Shown: positions 17,174-25,586, counted from the stretch's first letter. The stretch is DNA of 64,000 bases from an uncultured Pelagibacteraceae bacterium (GCA_902614355.1 CACMKP010000002.1:43203-107202); one strand, 5' to 3'. Numbers and translations: made by a program. The notes: generated from the sequence alone by a model not told the origin.

Positions 17174-18427
17174 TTATCCTAATTTAATATTATCTATTCC
17201 AACTAATTTATTGTACAGCCAATAAATGACTAATACTCCACTCAACAACATAAGTCCCATTGCTGAAGCAAAACTCCAGTCCAAAGTACTTTTCATATGA
17301 AATGCTATCTGGTTACTTATCAAAGTACCTGAAGCTCCACCAACTAAAGCTGGGGTAATGTAATAACCAATTGCTAAAATAAAAACTAATAAACATCCCG
17401 CTCCAATACCTGGGATAGTTAAAGGGAAATAGACCTTCCAAAAAGCCACAAAAGGTGTACCACCTAATGACTTACCGGCTCTCATTAAACTTGGAGAGAT
17501 TGTTTTCATCACACTGTAAAGTGGAAGAACCATAAAAGGCAATAAAATTTGAGTCATTGCAACATAACTACCTGTTTTATTAAACATCATTTCTAGCCTG
17601 TTATCATCACTAACCAGTCCTATCATAACAAAGAAATCATTTACTATTCCTTGCTGTTGTAGAAGTATCATCCAACTAGCAGTTCTAACTAATAATGAGG
17701 TCCAAAAAGGAAGCAAGACACAAATCATTAAAAGGTTACTATACTTCATTGGTAATGTTGCCAATAAATGTGCGATTGGATATGCCATCAAGAAACAAAA
17801 CACCGTAACAAAGAATGCAATTTCCAAAGTCCTCATCCATAAAATTCTATGAACTCTTCTATCTTCAGGAACATTGATTATTTGTCCTTTTTCATTTTCA
17901 TACATATCAATTCCCTTTAAATATTTTTGATAAGTATATGCAGGAGCTCTTCTTTTAATTGCTCTCCAATATTCAACATCAGCCCATCTTCGATGAACAG
18001 ACATAATTTGCTCTTTATAATTACCCTCTTCAAAAGATTTAGACTTTCTTCTTAATTTTTTGATAATACTTTTGAAACCATTTTTTGTATAATTTAGTTG
18101 TGTTGAAAGTTTTCCTTCTCGCTCCTCTTCAATCAATTTTTGAAAATCAAAATAGAAAGCCTCGAATACTTCTTCAGGAGGAAGATCCTGTCCATCCCAT
18201 TTTTCCATGGATTTAAAAGTTTTAGGAAGCATCTCAGTAACCATTTTATCGTCAACACTTCTCATAAGCATATCGCCTATTGGAAACACATATGTAATAA
18301 TTATGAACAACAATAATGGAGCAACAAGTAAAAAAGCTTTAATCTTGTTTTTCTTTTCTGCTTTTTTAAGGCTTACTTCTAAAGGAATTCCGTCAGTTGT
18401 TAAAATTTGTTTTGTTTCTGAGCTCAT
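17174..18427 (-). CDS. potB: ABC transporter permease, PotB type, with large insertion
   Basis: Partner permease of the Pot-type importer, 417 residues, about 130 longer than E. coli PotB. The first membrane segment (AFLLVAPLLLFIIITYVFPI, about residues 32-51) is followed by a hydrophilic, charged stretch of about 140 residues (roughly 55-195) before the remaining helices; it should face the periplasm. The coupling loop is SLMRAGKSLGGTPFVAFWKV. Long PotB-like permeases of this sort are known in alphaproteobacteria. Its ATG lies 8 bases after an intrinsic terminator hairpin and has no visible Shine-Dalgarno, so expression should depend on read-through from potD. Confidence 0.87.
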   Translation of the reverse strand: MSSETKQILTTDGIPLEVSLKKAEKKNKIKAFLLVAPLLLFIIITYVFPIGDMLMRSVDDKMVTEMLPKTFKSMEKWDGQDLPPEEVFEAFYFDFQKLIEEEREGKLSTQLNYTKNGFKSIIKKLRRKSKSFEEGNYKEQIMSVHRRWADVEYWRAIKRRAPAYTYQKYLKGIDMYENEKGQIINVPEDRRVHRILWMRTLEIAFFVTVFCFLMAYPIAHLLATLPMKYSNLLMICVLLPFWTSLLVRTASWMILLQQQGIVNDFFVMIGLVSDDNRLEMMFNKTGSYVAMTQILLPFMVLPLYSVMKTISPSLMRAGKSLGGTPFVAFWKVYFPLTIPGIGAGCLLVFILAIGYYITPALVGGASGTLISNQIAFHMKSTLDWSFASAMGLMLLSGVLVIYWLYNKLVGIDNIKLG

Positions 18428-18460
18428 AAATAAAAAGGGCGGTTATCAAATAACCGCCCT
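18428..18460 (-). terminator. Intrinsic terminator/attenuator between binding protein and permease
   Basis: On the minus strand an 11-base perfect stem (18450-18460 with 18436-18446) closes a 3-base loop and is followed by TTTTTATTT running directly into the ATG of potB. It lies 39 bases after the potD stop. The shape is a textbook intrinsic terminator; the stem would also protect the 3' end of potD mRNA. Because the permease start is only 8 bases past the stem, no separate promoter or normal ribosome-binding site fits in between. Confidence 0.85.
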
Positions 18461-18499
18461 CTCAATATATTATAAAATTTTAATCTTTAAAACTTAAAA

Positions 18500-19615
18500 T
18501 TAAAATCCTGCTTTCATTGCTTCCCATTTTTCACCAAGTTCTGTTCCGTTATCAGCCCAGTAAAGTGGATCTACTAAGAAGTAATTTTTAGTGTTTGCTG
18601 GTGCAGTTGGCATATTAGGTACCATGTTTGTTTTACCATCTTTGTACCATGGCTCACCTTTTTCCATTACAGCAATAGATGATTTTCTCCAAGGTGCATA
18701 TGCAATATATTTTGCACTTCCTGCTAAACCTTCTGTACTTGTCATTTCAGCTAAAGCTTTTTTAGCATCAGCTTCATTTGGCGAACCTTTAACTAATACG
18801 AAATACTCGTAGTCTAAACCTTGAGCGTCCCATACTTGTACGATTGGAGCACCTTCTCCAACAGCAGCATTAAAGAATCTACCATTCCAGCCAGTTGCCA
18901 TAACAACTTCACCACTCATTAATAGTTCTGGTGGTTGAGCACCTGCAGACCAAAATACACATCCACCTTGTGGGTCTGTGCAAAGTTTTTTGATCTTATC
19001 CATAGCTCTTTGAACACCTTTGTCAGTGTTTAAAGCCTTATAGATTTTTGCTCCACCTTTACCTGGTTTGATACCATCTGCAGCTAAAGCAATCTCTAAG
19101 TTTGTTAGAGCGCCTTTGTAGATAGCTCTTTTTCCAGGGAATTTTTTAGTGTTAAAGAAATCTTTGATAGTCTTTGGAGTACCTTTAACGTTATCTGAGT
19201 TATAAGCGTAGTTCCAAGAGTATAAAATATTTCCTACAGCACATTCACTTGGCATGCTAGTGAAAAAGTCTTTACTTGCAGGAGTTCCATCTGGAGCTGC
19301 TGGGAAGTCTTTATCAAAATCAAATTTAACAAATAAACCTTCATCACAGCCATTGATAGTATCCATAGCAAATACGTCCATTATATCCCACGTAATTTTG
19401 CCAGCTTCTTTCTGTGCTTTAATTTCTGATAATCCACCTGAGTAGTCGACCCAATTGATCGGTATACCTAACTTTTTAGCAGTAGGATCACCATAACCTA
19501 ACTTTTGACTTTCCGTATAAGCTCCACCCCAAGACGCAACTGTTACTGCGAATGCTGATGTAGTTATAGAAAATAAAAAAGATAGGGCTAGTAATAATTT
19601 ACTAATTTTTTTCAT
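18500..19615 (-). CDS. potD: Periplasmic solute-binding protein, PotD type
   Basis: Extracytoplasmic ligand-binding component of the Pot-type importer, 371 residues. The signal peptide is MKKISKLLLALSFLFSITTS plus AFA, with mature protein starting VTVASWGGAYTESQ, the usual start of PotD/PotF-like proteins. Later blocks such as MSGEVVMATGWNGRFF, and AKYIAYAPWRKSS, where other family members carry the inter-lobe ligand residues, are present. It has a strong promoter of its own (19649-19677), a GGAGG site 4 bases before the ATG and a terminator after its stop, which together predict much higher expression than the permeases. The ligand could be a polyamine, ectoine or a related cationic or zwitterionic amine. 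Confidence 0.87.
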   Translation of the reverse strand: MKKISKLLLALSFLFSITTSAFAVTVASWGGAYTESQKLGYGDPTAKKLGIPINWVDYSGGLSEIKAQKEAGKITWDIMDVFAMDTINGCDEGLFVKFDFDKDFPAAPDGTPASKDFFTSMPSECAVGNILYSWNYAYNSDNVKGTPKTIKDFFNTKKFPGKRAIYKGALTNLEIALAADGIKPGKGGAKIYKALNTDKGVQRAMDKIKKLCTDPQGGCVFWSAGAQPPELLMSGEVVMATGWNGRFFNAAVGEGAPIVQVWDAQGLDYEYFVLVKGSPNEADAKKALAEMTSTEGLAGSAKYIAYAPWRKSSIAVMEKGEPWYKDGKTNMVPNMPTAPANTKNYFLVDPLYWADNGTELGEKWEAMKAGF

Positions 19616-19648
19616 TTTTCCTCCGTTTAAACGTTTTGTATAAACACT

Positions 19649-19677
19649 ATTACAACAAGATCGATAATGAGAGTCAA
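19649..19677 (-). promoter_or_regulatory. Sigma70-type promoter of potD
   Basis: On the minus strand TTGACT (19672-19677), a 17-base spacer and TGTAAT (19649-19654) form a near-consensus housekeeping promoter, with the potD ATG 34 bases downstream of the -10 box. It lies in the 102-base gap between potA and potD, so potD can be transcribed independently of the upstream eutA-like/eutD-like/potA genes. A 10-base palindrome CGTTTAAACG (19624-19633 region) sits between promoter and ribosome-binding site and might be an operator; that part is a guess. Confidence 0.6.
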
Positions 19678-19717
19678 CAGCCCTTTTTTACTTGTTTAAT
19701 TGAGATATTTCTGGTGT

Positions 19718-20803
19718 TTATTTTGGATCTAGTGCTCTAGCATCTTCACTATTCCAACCAATCTTAATTTCATTTCCTAATTTAATATCAAGATTAGACG
19801 AACTATTGGGGACCTTAAGAATAAATTCAGAATTACCTAATAAATTAATTCTAACCCTTGTGTGATCTCCATGGTAAATAACTTCCTCTATTTTTCCTTT
19901 ATGAATATTATCCATTTTATCACTTGGATTAATTAAAGCTCTTTCAGGTCTTAATGAAACTGTCGTTCTCTCACCTTTTCCTTTAACGGAAATTGGGTTT
20001 GCCAATATATCCGCACTCGCTAACTTAACTTTACACTTTCCATCTGAAATATCAGAAACTTCTCCTGCAAAAGTGTTGTTCTCTCCAATAAATTCTGCCA
20101 CAAAAGAATTAACAGGTTTTTCATATAATTCATCTGGACTTGAAAGTTGTTGGACCTTTCCGTCATTAAAAACTGCAATTCGATTAGACATAGTTAATGC
20201 TTCACTTTGATCATGAGTTACATAAACAACAGTCACTCCGATACTTTCATGAATATGTTTGATTTCATATTGCATACTTTCTCTTAAATTTTTATCTAAA
20301 GCTCCAAGAGGCTCGTCCATCAAAACTAATTGTGGGTCAAAAACTAAGGATCTTGCTACTGCTACTCTCTGTTGCTGTCCACCTGATAATTGACCTGGCA
20401 TCCTTTGAGCAAATCCTTGTAAGGACACCATAGATAAAGCCTTATCAATTTTTTTATCTGCTTCATCTTTTGGAATTTTCCTGACTCTCAATGGAAAAGC
20501 CAAATTTTCATACACTGTCATATGAGGAAATAAAGCATAGTTTTGGAAAACCATTCCTATACCTCTTTTATGTGGAGGAATACTGGAGATCGCATTTCCA
20601 TCAAGGTATATTTCTCCATTGGTTGGTGTTTCAAATCCAGCTAGCATCATTAAACAAGTGGTTTTACCTGATCCAGAGGGACCTAACATGGTAATAAACT
20701 CACCTTCTGCAATGTCTAATTGGAGGTCTTTGACAACTAAAACTTTGCCATCGTAACTTTTATCTACTTTATCAAACTTAACGAATTCTTTATTAACTGA
20801 CAT
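19718..20803 (-). CDS. potA: ABC transporter ATPase, PotA type
   Basis: Cytoplasmic ATPase energising the Pot-type importer, 361 residues. Walker A GPSGSGKTTCLMMLAG (about residues 41-56), Q-loop VFQNYALFPHMTVYENLAFP, signature LSGGQQQRVAVARSL, Walker B LVLMDEPLGALD and switch histidine YVTHDQSEALTM are all intact. The C-terminal part after about residue 245 is a TOBE-type regulatory domain (TTVSLRPERALINP). It lies 51 bases after the eutD-like gene and 102 bases before potD, in the same direction. Confidence 0.93.
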   Translation of the reverse strand: MSVNKEFVKFDKVDKSYDGKVLVVKDLQLDIAEGEFITMLGPSGSGKTTCLMMLAGFETPTNGEIYLDGNAISSIPPHKRGIGMVFQNYALFPHMTVYENLAFPLRVRKIPKDEADKKIDKALSMVSLQGFAQRMPGQLSGGQQQRVAVARSLVFDPQLVLMDEPLGALDKNLRESMQYEIKHIHESIGVTVVYVTHDQSEALTMSNRIAVFNDGKVQQLSSPDELYEKPVNSFVAEFIGENNTFAGEVSDISDGKCKVKLASADILANPISVKGKGERTTVSLRPERALINPSDKMDNIHKGKIEEVIYHGDHTRVRINLLGNSEFILKVPNSSSNLDIKLGNEIKIGWNSEDARALDPK

Positions 20804-20854
20804 AAATTAAGTAACTATAAAACATTTGTAAGAAAAAATATCAACCTTAAATAA

Positions 20855-22024
20855 TTAGCTTTTAACGTGAAGTTCTTTTGACATATTACAAAATAGTTCT
20901 GATCCTTTGTCAGTAACTCTAATAGCTTCTGAAGCTTCAACACCCCAATCACCAAATTGCATAACAGCAATCATATGAAAACAAACATTTGGTTTTAGTA
21001 CAGTCATATCACCTTTATAAATATTTAATGTATGTTCTCCCCAATCTGGTGGATAGCCAATACCAATTGAATAACCAGTTCTTGATTTTTTTTCTATTCC
21101 ATATTTATCTAAAACTTTCCAGAAAGCTTGCGCTACATCATTAGCAGTATTACCTGGTTTAGTAGCGCTTATACCTGCATCCATTGCTTCAATAGTTTTT
21201 TTCATTGTATCGATTTTTAATTTATCAGGTTTTCCTAACAAAACTGTTCTAGCCATTGGAGCATGATATCTTTTAAAAACCCCTGATAATTCAATAATAG
21301 TTGCCTCACCCTCAACAAATTTGTCTTGTGATGCAGTCAAATGTGAAGCTGAAGTACCTTTTCCAGTTGGTAATAAAGTAGCGATACTTGAATACTCCCC
21401 GCCAAATTCGGGCGATCCATAAAATAAAGATTTTTGAATTTCACCAACAGCATCACATTGTCTAACTCCTGGTTTAATTACTTCAAAAGCTGTTTTCATT
21501 CCAATTTCAGAAATTTTTGCTGCAGATTTCATATAATCTATTTCAACGTCAGATTTTACTAGCCTCGCCCAATTAACCAGTCTCTCTGAATCTTTCAAAT
21601 TTGCATTTGGCAAACCTTGTTTAATTTTTTCAAAACAAAATGCTGTAAAATAATGAGCATCCATCTCTAATCCTATAGAAAGTTTATCCCACTTTTTATC
21701 TTTAATAACTTTAACTAAATAATCGTAAGGATGTTTTGGCCAATTATGAATATAGTGTTCATCATAAACAATTATGTTTTCTTTTTTTAAATATGTTTTT
21801 ATATAAGCCCCTCCAGCATCTTGATCTCTTACAAAACATATAGGTTCATCAGCATTTATATGAACCACTGCACATTGAGCGTAATAAAATGACCAAGCGT
21901 CATACCCCGTTAGGTAATTGATATTATTCGTGTCATGAGAAATCAAAAGTTCAATGCCTTTTTCTTGCATCATTTTTTGAACTTTAGATAATCTTTGTTT
22001 GTATTCTTCTTTTGTAAAAAGCAT
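20855..22024 (-). CDS. M24-family hydrolase, ectoine hydrolase (EutD/DoeA)-like
   Basis: A 389-residue creatinase/M24-fold protein. Its start (LFTKEEYKQRLSKVQKMMQE, then NNINYLTGYDAWSFY) and the late blocks YSIGIGYPPDWGEHTLNIYK and CFHMIAVMQFGDWGVE closely match my recollection of ectoine hydrolases, which open the ectoine ring to N-acetyl-diaminobutyrate. The two metal-binding aspartates of typical M24 peptidases are not in place (IIELSGVFKRYHAPMARTV), which argues against a standard Xaa-Pro peptidase. It follows the eutA-like gene by 2 bases, as partners do in ectoine-degradation clusters, and precedes potA. The deacetylase (EutE/DoeB) and EutB/EutC are not in the window. Xaa-Pro dipeptidase remains the generic fallback. 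Confidence 0.68.
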   Translation of the reverse strand: MLFTKEEYKQRLSKVQKMMQEKGIELLISHDTNNINYLTGYDAWSFYYAQCAVVHINADEPICFVRDQDAGGAYIKTYLKKENIIVYDEHYIHNWPKHPYDYLVKVIKDKKWDKLSIGLEMDAHYFTAFCFEKIKQGLPNANLKDSERLVNWARLVKSDVEIDYMKSAAKISEIGMKTAFEVIKPGVRQCDAVGEIQKSLFYGSPEFGGEYSSIATLLPTGKGTSASHLTASQDKFVEGEATIIELSGVFKRYHAPMARTVLLGKPDKLKIDTMKKTIEAMDAGISATKPGNTANDVAQAFWKVLDKYGIEKKSRTGYSIGIGYPPDWGEHTLNIYKGDMTVLKPNVCFHMIAVMQFGDWGVEASEAIRVTDKGSELFCNMSKELHVKS

Positions 22025-22026
22025 AA

Positions 22027-22773
22027 TTAAGAATTGGTAAACAAACTTCCAAAACCTTTGATATTATTATTTTTTCCAATTTTTTCTAAAGTATCCCAAA
22101 TCAATGTTTGATTGCTAGATAAAACAGGTTTGTTTAATTTTTTTTCTAGTCTGTCTATAATTTTTAAAACCGGTAAGGCTGTGCAAGAGATGAATAAAGC
22201 ATCAGCATCTTCAATATTCATATTAACAAGAGAGTCATAGATAAAATCTTGATCAACTTTTCCAATATCATAATCTGCAGCTATATCTAAATATGAATTG
22301 GAAACCACTTCAAATTTTTCCTCTTTGAAATATTCAACAACCTCATTATTTAGTTTTTTACTATATGGAGTAAAGATCGCTAGTTTTTTTACCTTTAATT
22401 TTTTTAACGCTTTTATCGCAGCTGTGCTAGGAGTTGTTAGCTCAGCCTTAGGTTTTGCTGCCCTTACTTTTTTCTCAATCACATCATGACCTGTTGCTAT
22501 TGTTCCAGAGGTGCATCCATAAACAACACAATCTATATCCTCATTGGGTAAAATATTATTTGTAACTTCAGTTACTTTATCAGACATTTTTATTAAATTT
22601 TCTTTTGTTAAGGGATTATAACATTCAATTCTGTTAACAAAAAAATCAATCTCTTTATCTTTAATAACGTTTATAAAATCCTTCTCAATCATAAAATCAG
22701 TAGCTAAAGCAATTAATCCAATCCTAGGATTAGAGTTTTTTTTAAACCGAGGTTCTATTTTGTTTAATTTCAT
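22027..22773 (-). CDS. Asp/Glu racemase-superfamily protein, EutA/maleate isomerase-like
   Basis: A 248-residue protein of the Asp/Glu/hydantoin racemase fold. The two catalytic cysteines expected for maleate isomerase and arylmalonate decarboxylase relatives are visible in VVYGCTSGTIATG (about residue 87) and ALFISCTALPVLKI (about residue 197). In ectoine-degrading bacteria EutA has this fold and sits near EutD, the arrangement seen here (2-base gap). Its reaction in that pathway is not well settled; isomerisation or racemisation of a small acid is likely. It is the first gene of the eutA-eutD-potA run and is divergent from the lone binding-protein gene, across 136 bases. Confidence 0.7.
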   Translation of the reverse strand: MKLNKIEPRFKKNSNPRIGLIALATDFMIEKDFINVIKDKEIDFFVNRIECYNPLTKENLIKMSDKVTEVTNNILPNEDIDCVVYGCTSGTIATGHDVIEKKVRAAKPKAELTTPSTAAIKALKKLKVKKLAIFTPYSKKLNNEVVEYFKEEKFEVVSNSYLDIAADYDIGKVDQDFIYDSLVNMNIEDADALFISCTALPVLKIIDRLEKKLNKPVLSSNQTLIWDTLEKIGKNNNIKGFGSLFTNS

Positions 22774-22846
22774 ACTAAATTAATATGAATTAAGTCTAGA
22801 TTAATTAAACGCATTATAAAATAAGATAATTTGCTTGTTGAAAATC

Positions 22847-22904
22847 TTTACAAATCGGATTTAATTAAATTTATATAAAATAATTGTTAACTAAATATAA
22901 AGGA
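22847..22904 (+). promoter_or_regulatory. Promoter and ribosome-binding site of the lone livK-type gene
   Basis: TTTACA (22847-22852), a 17-base spacer and TTTATA (22870-22875) form a reasonable sigma70-type promoter in the 136-base divergent intergenic region; TATATA two bases further is an alternative -10. AAAGGA at 22899-22904 is the ribosome-binding site, 5 bases before the ATG at 22910. No obvious operator palindrome is seen. The divergent eutA-like gene must use a promoter in the left part of the same gap. Confidence 0.5.
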
Positions 22905-22909
22905 TAATA

Positions 22910-24091
22910 ATGAAAAGACTAATTGTTGCTGCTTTCATATTTGTTTCAGCTTTTTCAACAAATGTTTTGGCAGAAATTAAAATGGGTATAATTTTGGGTT
23001 TCACCGGCCCTATTGAATCTTTAACCCCCGCTATGGCTGCATCAGCCGAGCTTGCTTTCAAGGAAGCTTCAGATTCTGGATCTCTACTAGGTGGAAAAAA
23101 AATTTCAGTGATAAGAGCTGACTCAACATGTGTGGACTCTGCTGCTGCGACTGCAGCCGCTGAAGGAGTTATTTCACAAGGAGTTGCAGCAATAATGGGT
23201 GCTGATTGCTCAGGAGTAACTGGTGCGATCGCATCAAATGTTGCGGTTCCAAATGGTGTTGTAATGATCTCACCATCAGCAACATCACCAGGATTAACAA
23301 CTTTAGATGATAAAGGATATTTCTTTAGGACTGCACCATCAGATGCAAGAGGTGGTCAGATCTTAGCTGATATTACTAAAGATAGAAAAGTTAAAAGTGT
23401 TGCAATTACCTATACAAATAATGATTATGGAAAAGGTTTAGCAGATGTTTATAAGGCAGCTGTCGAAGCACACGGAATTAAAGTTACTACTGTAACTGCT
23501 CACGAAGATGGAAAAGCAGACTACTCTTCTGAAGTAGCAACTCTTGCCTCAGCAGGCGGAGATGCAGTAGCTGTAATTGGATATCTAGACCAAGGTGGTA
23601 AAGGAATTATTCAAGCCTCTTTAGACTCTGGTGCATTTGATAAATTTATTTTATCGGATGGAATGATCGGCCAATCATTAGTTGATGCATTTGGAAAAGA
23701 CTTAAGAAAATCTTTTGGTTCAATGCCGGGATCAACAGGAAAAGGTGCTGGAGTATTCTCTAAAGTTGCAAGTGCTGCAAACATAGATAGCTCTGGTCCA
23801 TATACGGGTGAGTCATACGATGCTGCTGCTTTAATCGTTTTAGCAATGCAAGCAGGAAACTCAGCTGATAGAGCGTCAATTGCAAAAAATGTGATGGATG
23901 TTGCTAACAGCCCTGGAACAAAAATTTATCCAGGTGAACTAAAAAAAGGTTTAGATTTATTAGCTAAAGGTAAAAAAGTTGACTACGAAGGTGCAACTGG
24001 AGTTACTTTTACTAGCGTCGGTGAAGCTGAAGGTTCTTTCTTAGAACAAGAAGTTAAAGGCGGAAAATTTAAAACTAAAAAACAAAGATAA
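22910..24091 (+). CDS. livK: Periplasmic solute-binding protein, LivK type (stand-alone)
   Basis: Branched-chain-amino-acid-type binding protein of the type I periplasmic fold, 393 residues. The signal peptide is MKRLIVAAFIFVSAFSTNVL plus AE, then IKMGIILGFTGPIESLTPAM, the typical N-terminal strand and ligand loop. MISPSATSPGLTTL and FRTAPSDARGGQILADI are the usual ligand-contacting segments (AITYTNNDYGKGLADVYK follows). It carries its own promoter and terminator and points at the 3' end of the second Liv permease set, which has no binding protein of its own, so it is the probable partner of that set. The ligand is unknown; Liv proteins bind amino acids, amides or short acids. Confidence 0.88.
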   Translation: MKRLIVAAFIFVSAFSTNVLAEIKMGIILGFTGPIESLTPAMAASAELAFKEASDSGSLLGGKKISVIRADSTCVDSAAATAAAEGVISQGVAAIMGADCSGVTGAIASNVAVPNGVVMISPSATSPGLTTLDDKGYFFRTAPSDARGGQILADITKDRKVKSVAITYTNNDYGKGLADVYKAAVEAHGIKVTTVTAHEDGKADYSSEVATLASAGGDAVAVIGYLDQGGKGIIQASLDSGAFDKFILSDGMIGQSLVDAFGKDLRKSFGSMPGSTGKGAGVFSKVASAANIDSSGPYTGESYDAAALIVLAMQAGNSADRASIAKNVMDVANSPGTKIYPGELKKGLDLLAKGKKVDYEGATGVTFTSVGEAEGSFLEQEVKGGKFKTKKQR

Positions 24092-24109
24092 TTTATCTTA
24101 AAATTTAAA

Positions 24110-24141
24110 CCCCCAGCATTAATTTGTTGGGGGTTTTTTTT
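24110..24141 (+). terminator. Intrinsic terminator after livK-type gene
   Basis: A 9-base stem (CCCCCAGCA paired with TGTTGGGGG, one G-T pair) with a 6-base loop is followed by eight T residues at 24134-24141. It lies 18 bases after the stop of the binding-protein gene. On the minus strand the same stem is followed by a weaker TTTAAATTTT, so it may also end the long Liv operon that arrives from the other side. Confidence 0.9.
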
Positions 24142-24211
24142 AAAAAAATAAATATTTATCTGCCATATAGAAAGCCCAAGCTAATGCAGCACCTGTAATG
24201 ATATATTTCAT
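24140..24211 (-). CDS. Possible 23-residue hydrophobic peptide at the end of the Liv operon
   Basis: An ATG at 24211 lies 4 bases after the livM stop (TAAGATTATG) and opens 23 codons ending in TAA, just before the terminator stem. The peptide begins MKYIITGAALAWAFYMADKY and ends LFF, which is one short membrane-spanning helix with a basic start. Termination-reinitiation from livM would translate it. No independent Shine-Dalgarno is seen. Small membrane peptides often tune transporters, but no function can be assigned, and a chance reading frame of this size is possible. Confidence 0.4.
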   Translation of the reverse strand: MKYIITGAALAWAFYMADKYLFF

Positions 24212-24215
24212 AATC

Positions 24216-25586
24216 TTATTTTATTTCTATTTTTTCAGGAAGTATACCTTTTGGTCTATATCTCATTATAACCAAGAGACCTACTCCCATCATTAAAAAT
24301 CTAAAATATGGAACACTTTCGATTAAATGTACTTTTAAAAAGTGTGTATCATCTAATCCGGCGGTAGTTAAATTAACTAAGTATAGACCAATTGGTGCAG
24401 CCTCAATCCATAAGAACCAAACAACAAAACCTCCAAGAATTGCACCAAAGTTATTTCCACTTCCGCCGATAATAACCATTACCCAGATTAAAAAAGTATA
24501 TCTCAAAGGTCTATAACTTCCTGGGGTAAACAACCCATCTTGAGTAACTAACATCGCGCCCGCAATACCAACAATGGCTGAACCTAAAACAAAAATTAAA
24601 AGGTGTTGTTTAACCACATTTTTTCCCATTGCATTAGCTGCTTCCTCATTATCCCTAATTGCTCTCATCATTCTTCCCCAGGGAGAGTAGAGAGCTTTTT
24701 GCGTTAAGATTAATAAAATAATTACTACAACTAAAAATAATCCAGAGTAACAAAGTTTTACAAAAACTGATGATCCTTCGATTACAAGTTGATTTAATGC
24801 TGATTGTCTTTCTGTTAAATCAGTTATTAGATTTAATTTACTTGAGTTAAATTTTTCAACAAGACTTATAAACCAATCTGTTTGCTGTAAATTTACCTCA
24901 TAAGGTGCAGGTCTTTTTAATCCAATTACATTTTTAACACCTCTTGTTAACCAATCTTCGTGTTTTATAATTGCAATAACAATTTCTGATATTAGTAAAG
25001 TTGCTATAGCTAAATAATCTGCTCTTAAACCTAAAGCAACTTTTCCTATAACAAAAGCTAATCCACCTGCAAAAAAAGCTCCAACAATCCAAGAAAAAAT
25101 AATTGGAAGACCTAATCCACCAAGAAAACCAGTTTTTGCAGGATCAACTCCCTCAATAGCTTCAATTCCTGGCTCAGAAATAAATCTTAAAATTACAATT
25201 CCTAAAATTATAATAGCAGCTACTATATAAGTTCTGTTTTTTGATTTCTTATAATTTTTTAAAATATACCTAACAGCTAATACCATTGCTATAATAAGTA
25301 AAAGACTGAATATAATATTAAATCCACCTGCACTCCATGCTTCTTGAACAGGATCTACTGAGATTAAAACAGCTGCTAAACCACCTAAAGCCGTAAAACC
25401 CATTATCCCAAAATTAATAAGGCCAGCGTAACCCCATTGAATGTTGGCACCCATTGTCATCACTGCTGAAATTAGACAAAGATTAAATATTGATAAAGCT
25501 ATGTTCCAAGACTGGAATATGCCGACAAGGATAATCAGCCCCATCATTATACTGTATGCAGCAATTACATTTAAATTTTTTCTCAC
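24216..25586 (-). CDS. livM: Branched-chain amino-acid-type ABC permease LivM (second set)
   Basis: Integral membrane subunit of a Liv-type importer, 456 residues, longer than typical LivM (about 350) because of hydrophilic stretches near residues 100-145 and 225-270. Family blocks seen are GYAGLINFGIMGFTALGG near the N-terminus, LRADYLAIATLLISEI, and the coupling region GRMMRAIRDNEEAANAMGKN, followed by MVIIGGSGNNFGAILGGF and a final RPKGILPEK. The 4-base overlap with livH indicates one transcript. It is the last large gene of the cluster. Confidence 0.9.
   Translation of the reverse strand: MRKNLNVIAAYSIMMGLIILVGIFQSWNIALSIFNLCLISAVMTMGANIQWGYAGLINFGIMGFTALGGLAAVLISVDPVQEAWSAGGFNIIFSLLLIIAMVLAVRYILKNYKKSKNRTYIVAAIIILGIVILRFISEPGIEAIEGVDPAKTGFLGGLGLPIIFSWIVGAFFAGGLAFVIGKVALGLRADYLAIATLLISEIVIAIIKHEDWLTRGVKNVIGLKRPAPYEVNLQQTDWFISLVEKFNSSKLNLITDLTERQSALNQLVIEGSSVFVKLCYSGLFLVVVIILLILTQKALYSPWGRMMRAIRDNEEAANAMGKNVVKQHLLIFVLGSAIVGIAGAMLVTQDGLFTPGSYRPLRYTFLIWVMVIIGGSGNNFGAILGGFVVWFLWIEAAPIGLYLVNLTTAGLDDTHFLKVHLIESVPYFRFLMMGVGLLVIMRYRPKGILPEKIEIK

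Noticed and set aside
20855..22024. Considered as the DMSP lyase DddP, also an M24-fold protein.
   Set aside because: The N-terminal and late motifs fit ectoine hydrolases better, and the length and partner gene (EutA-like) do not suit DddP.
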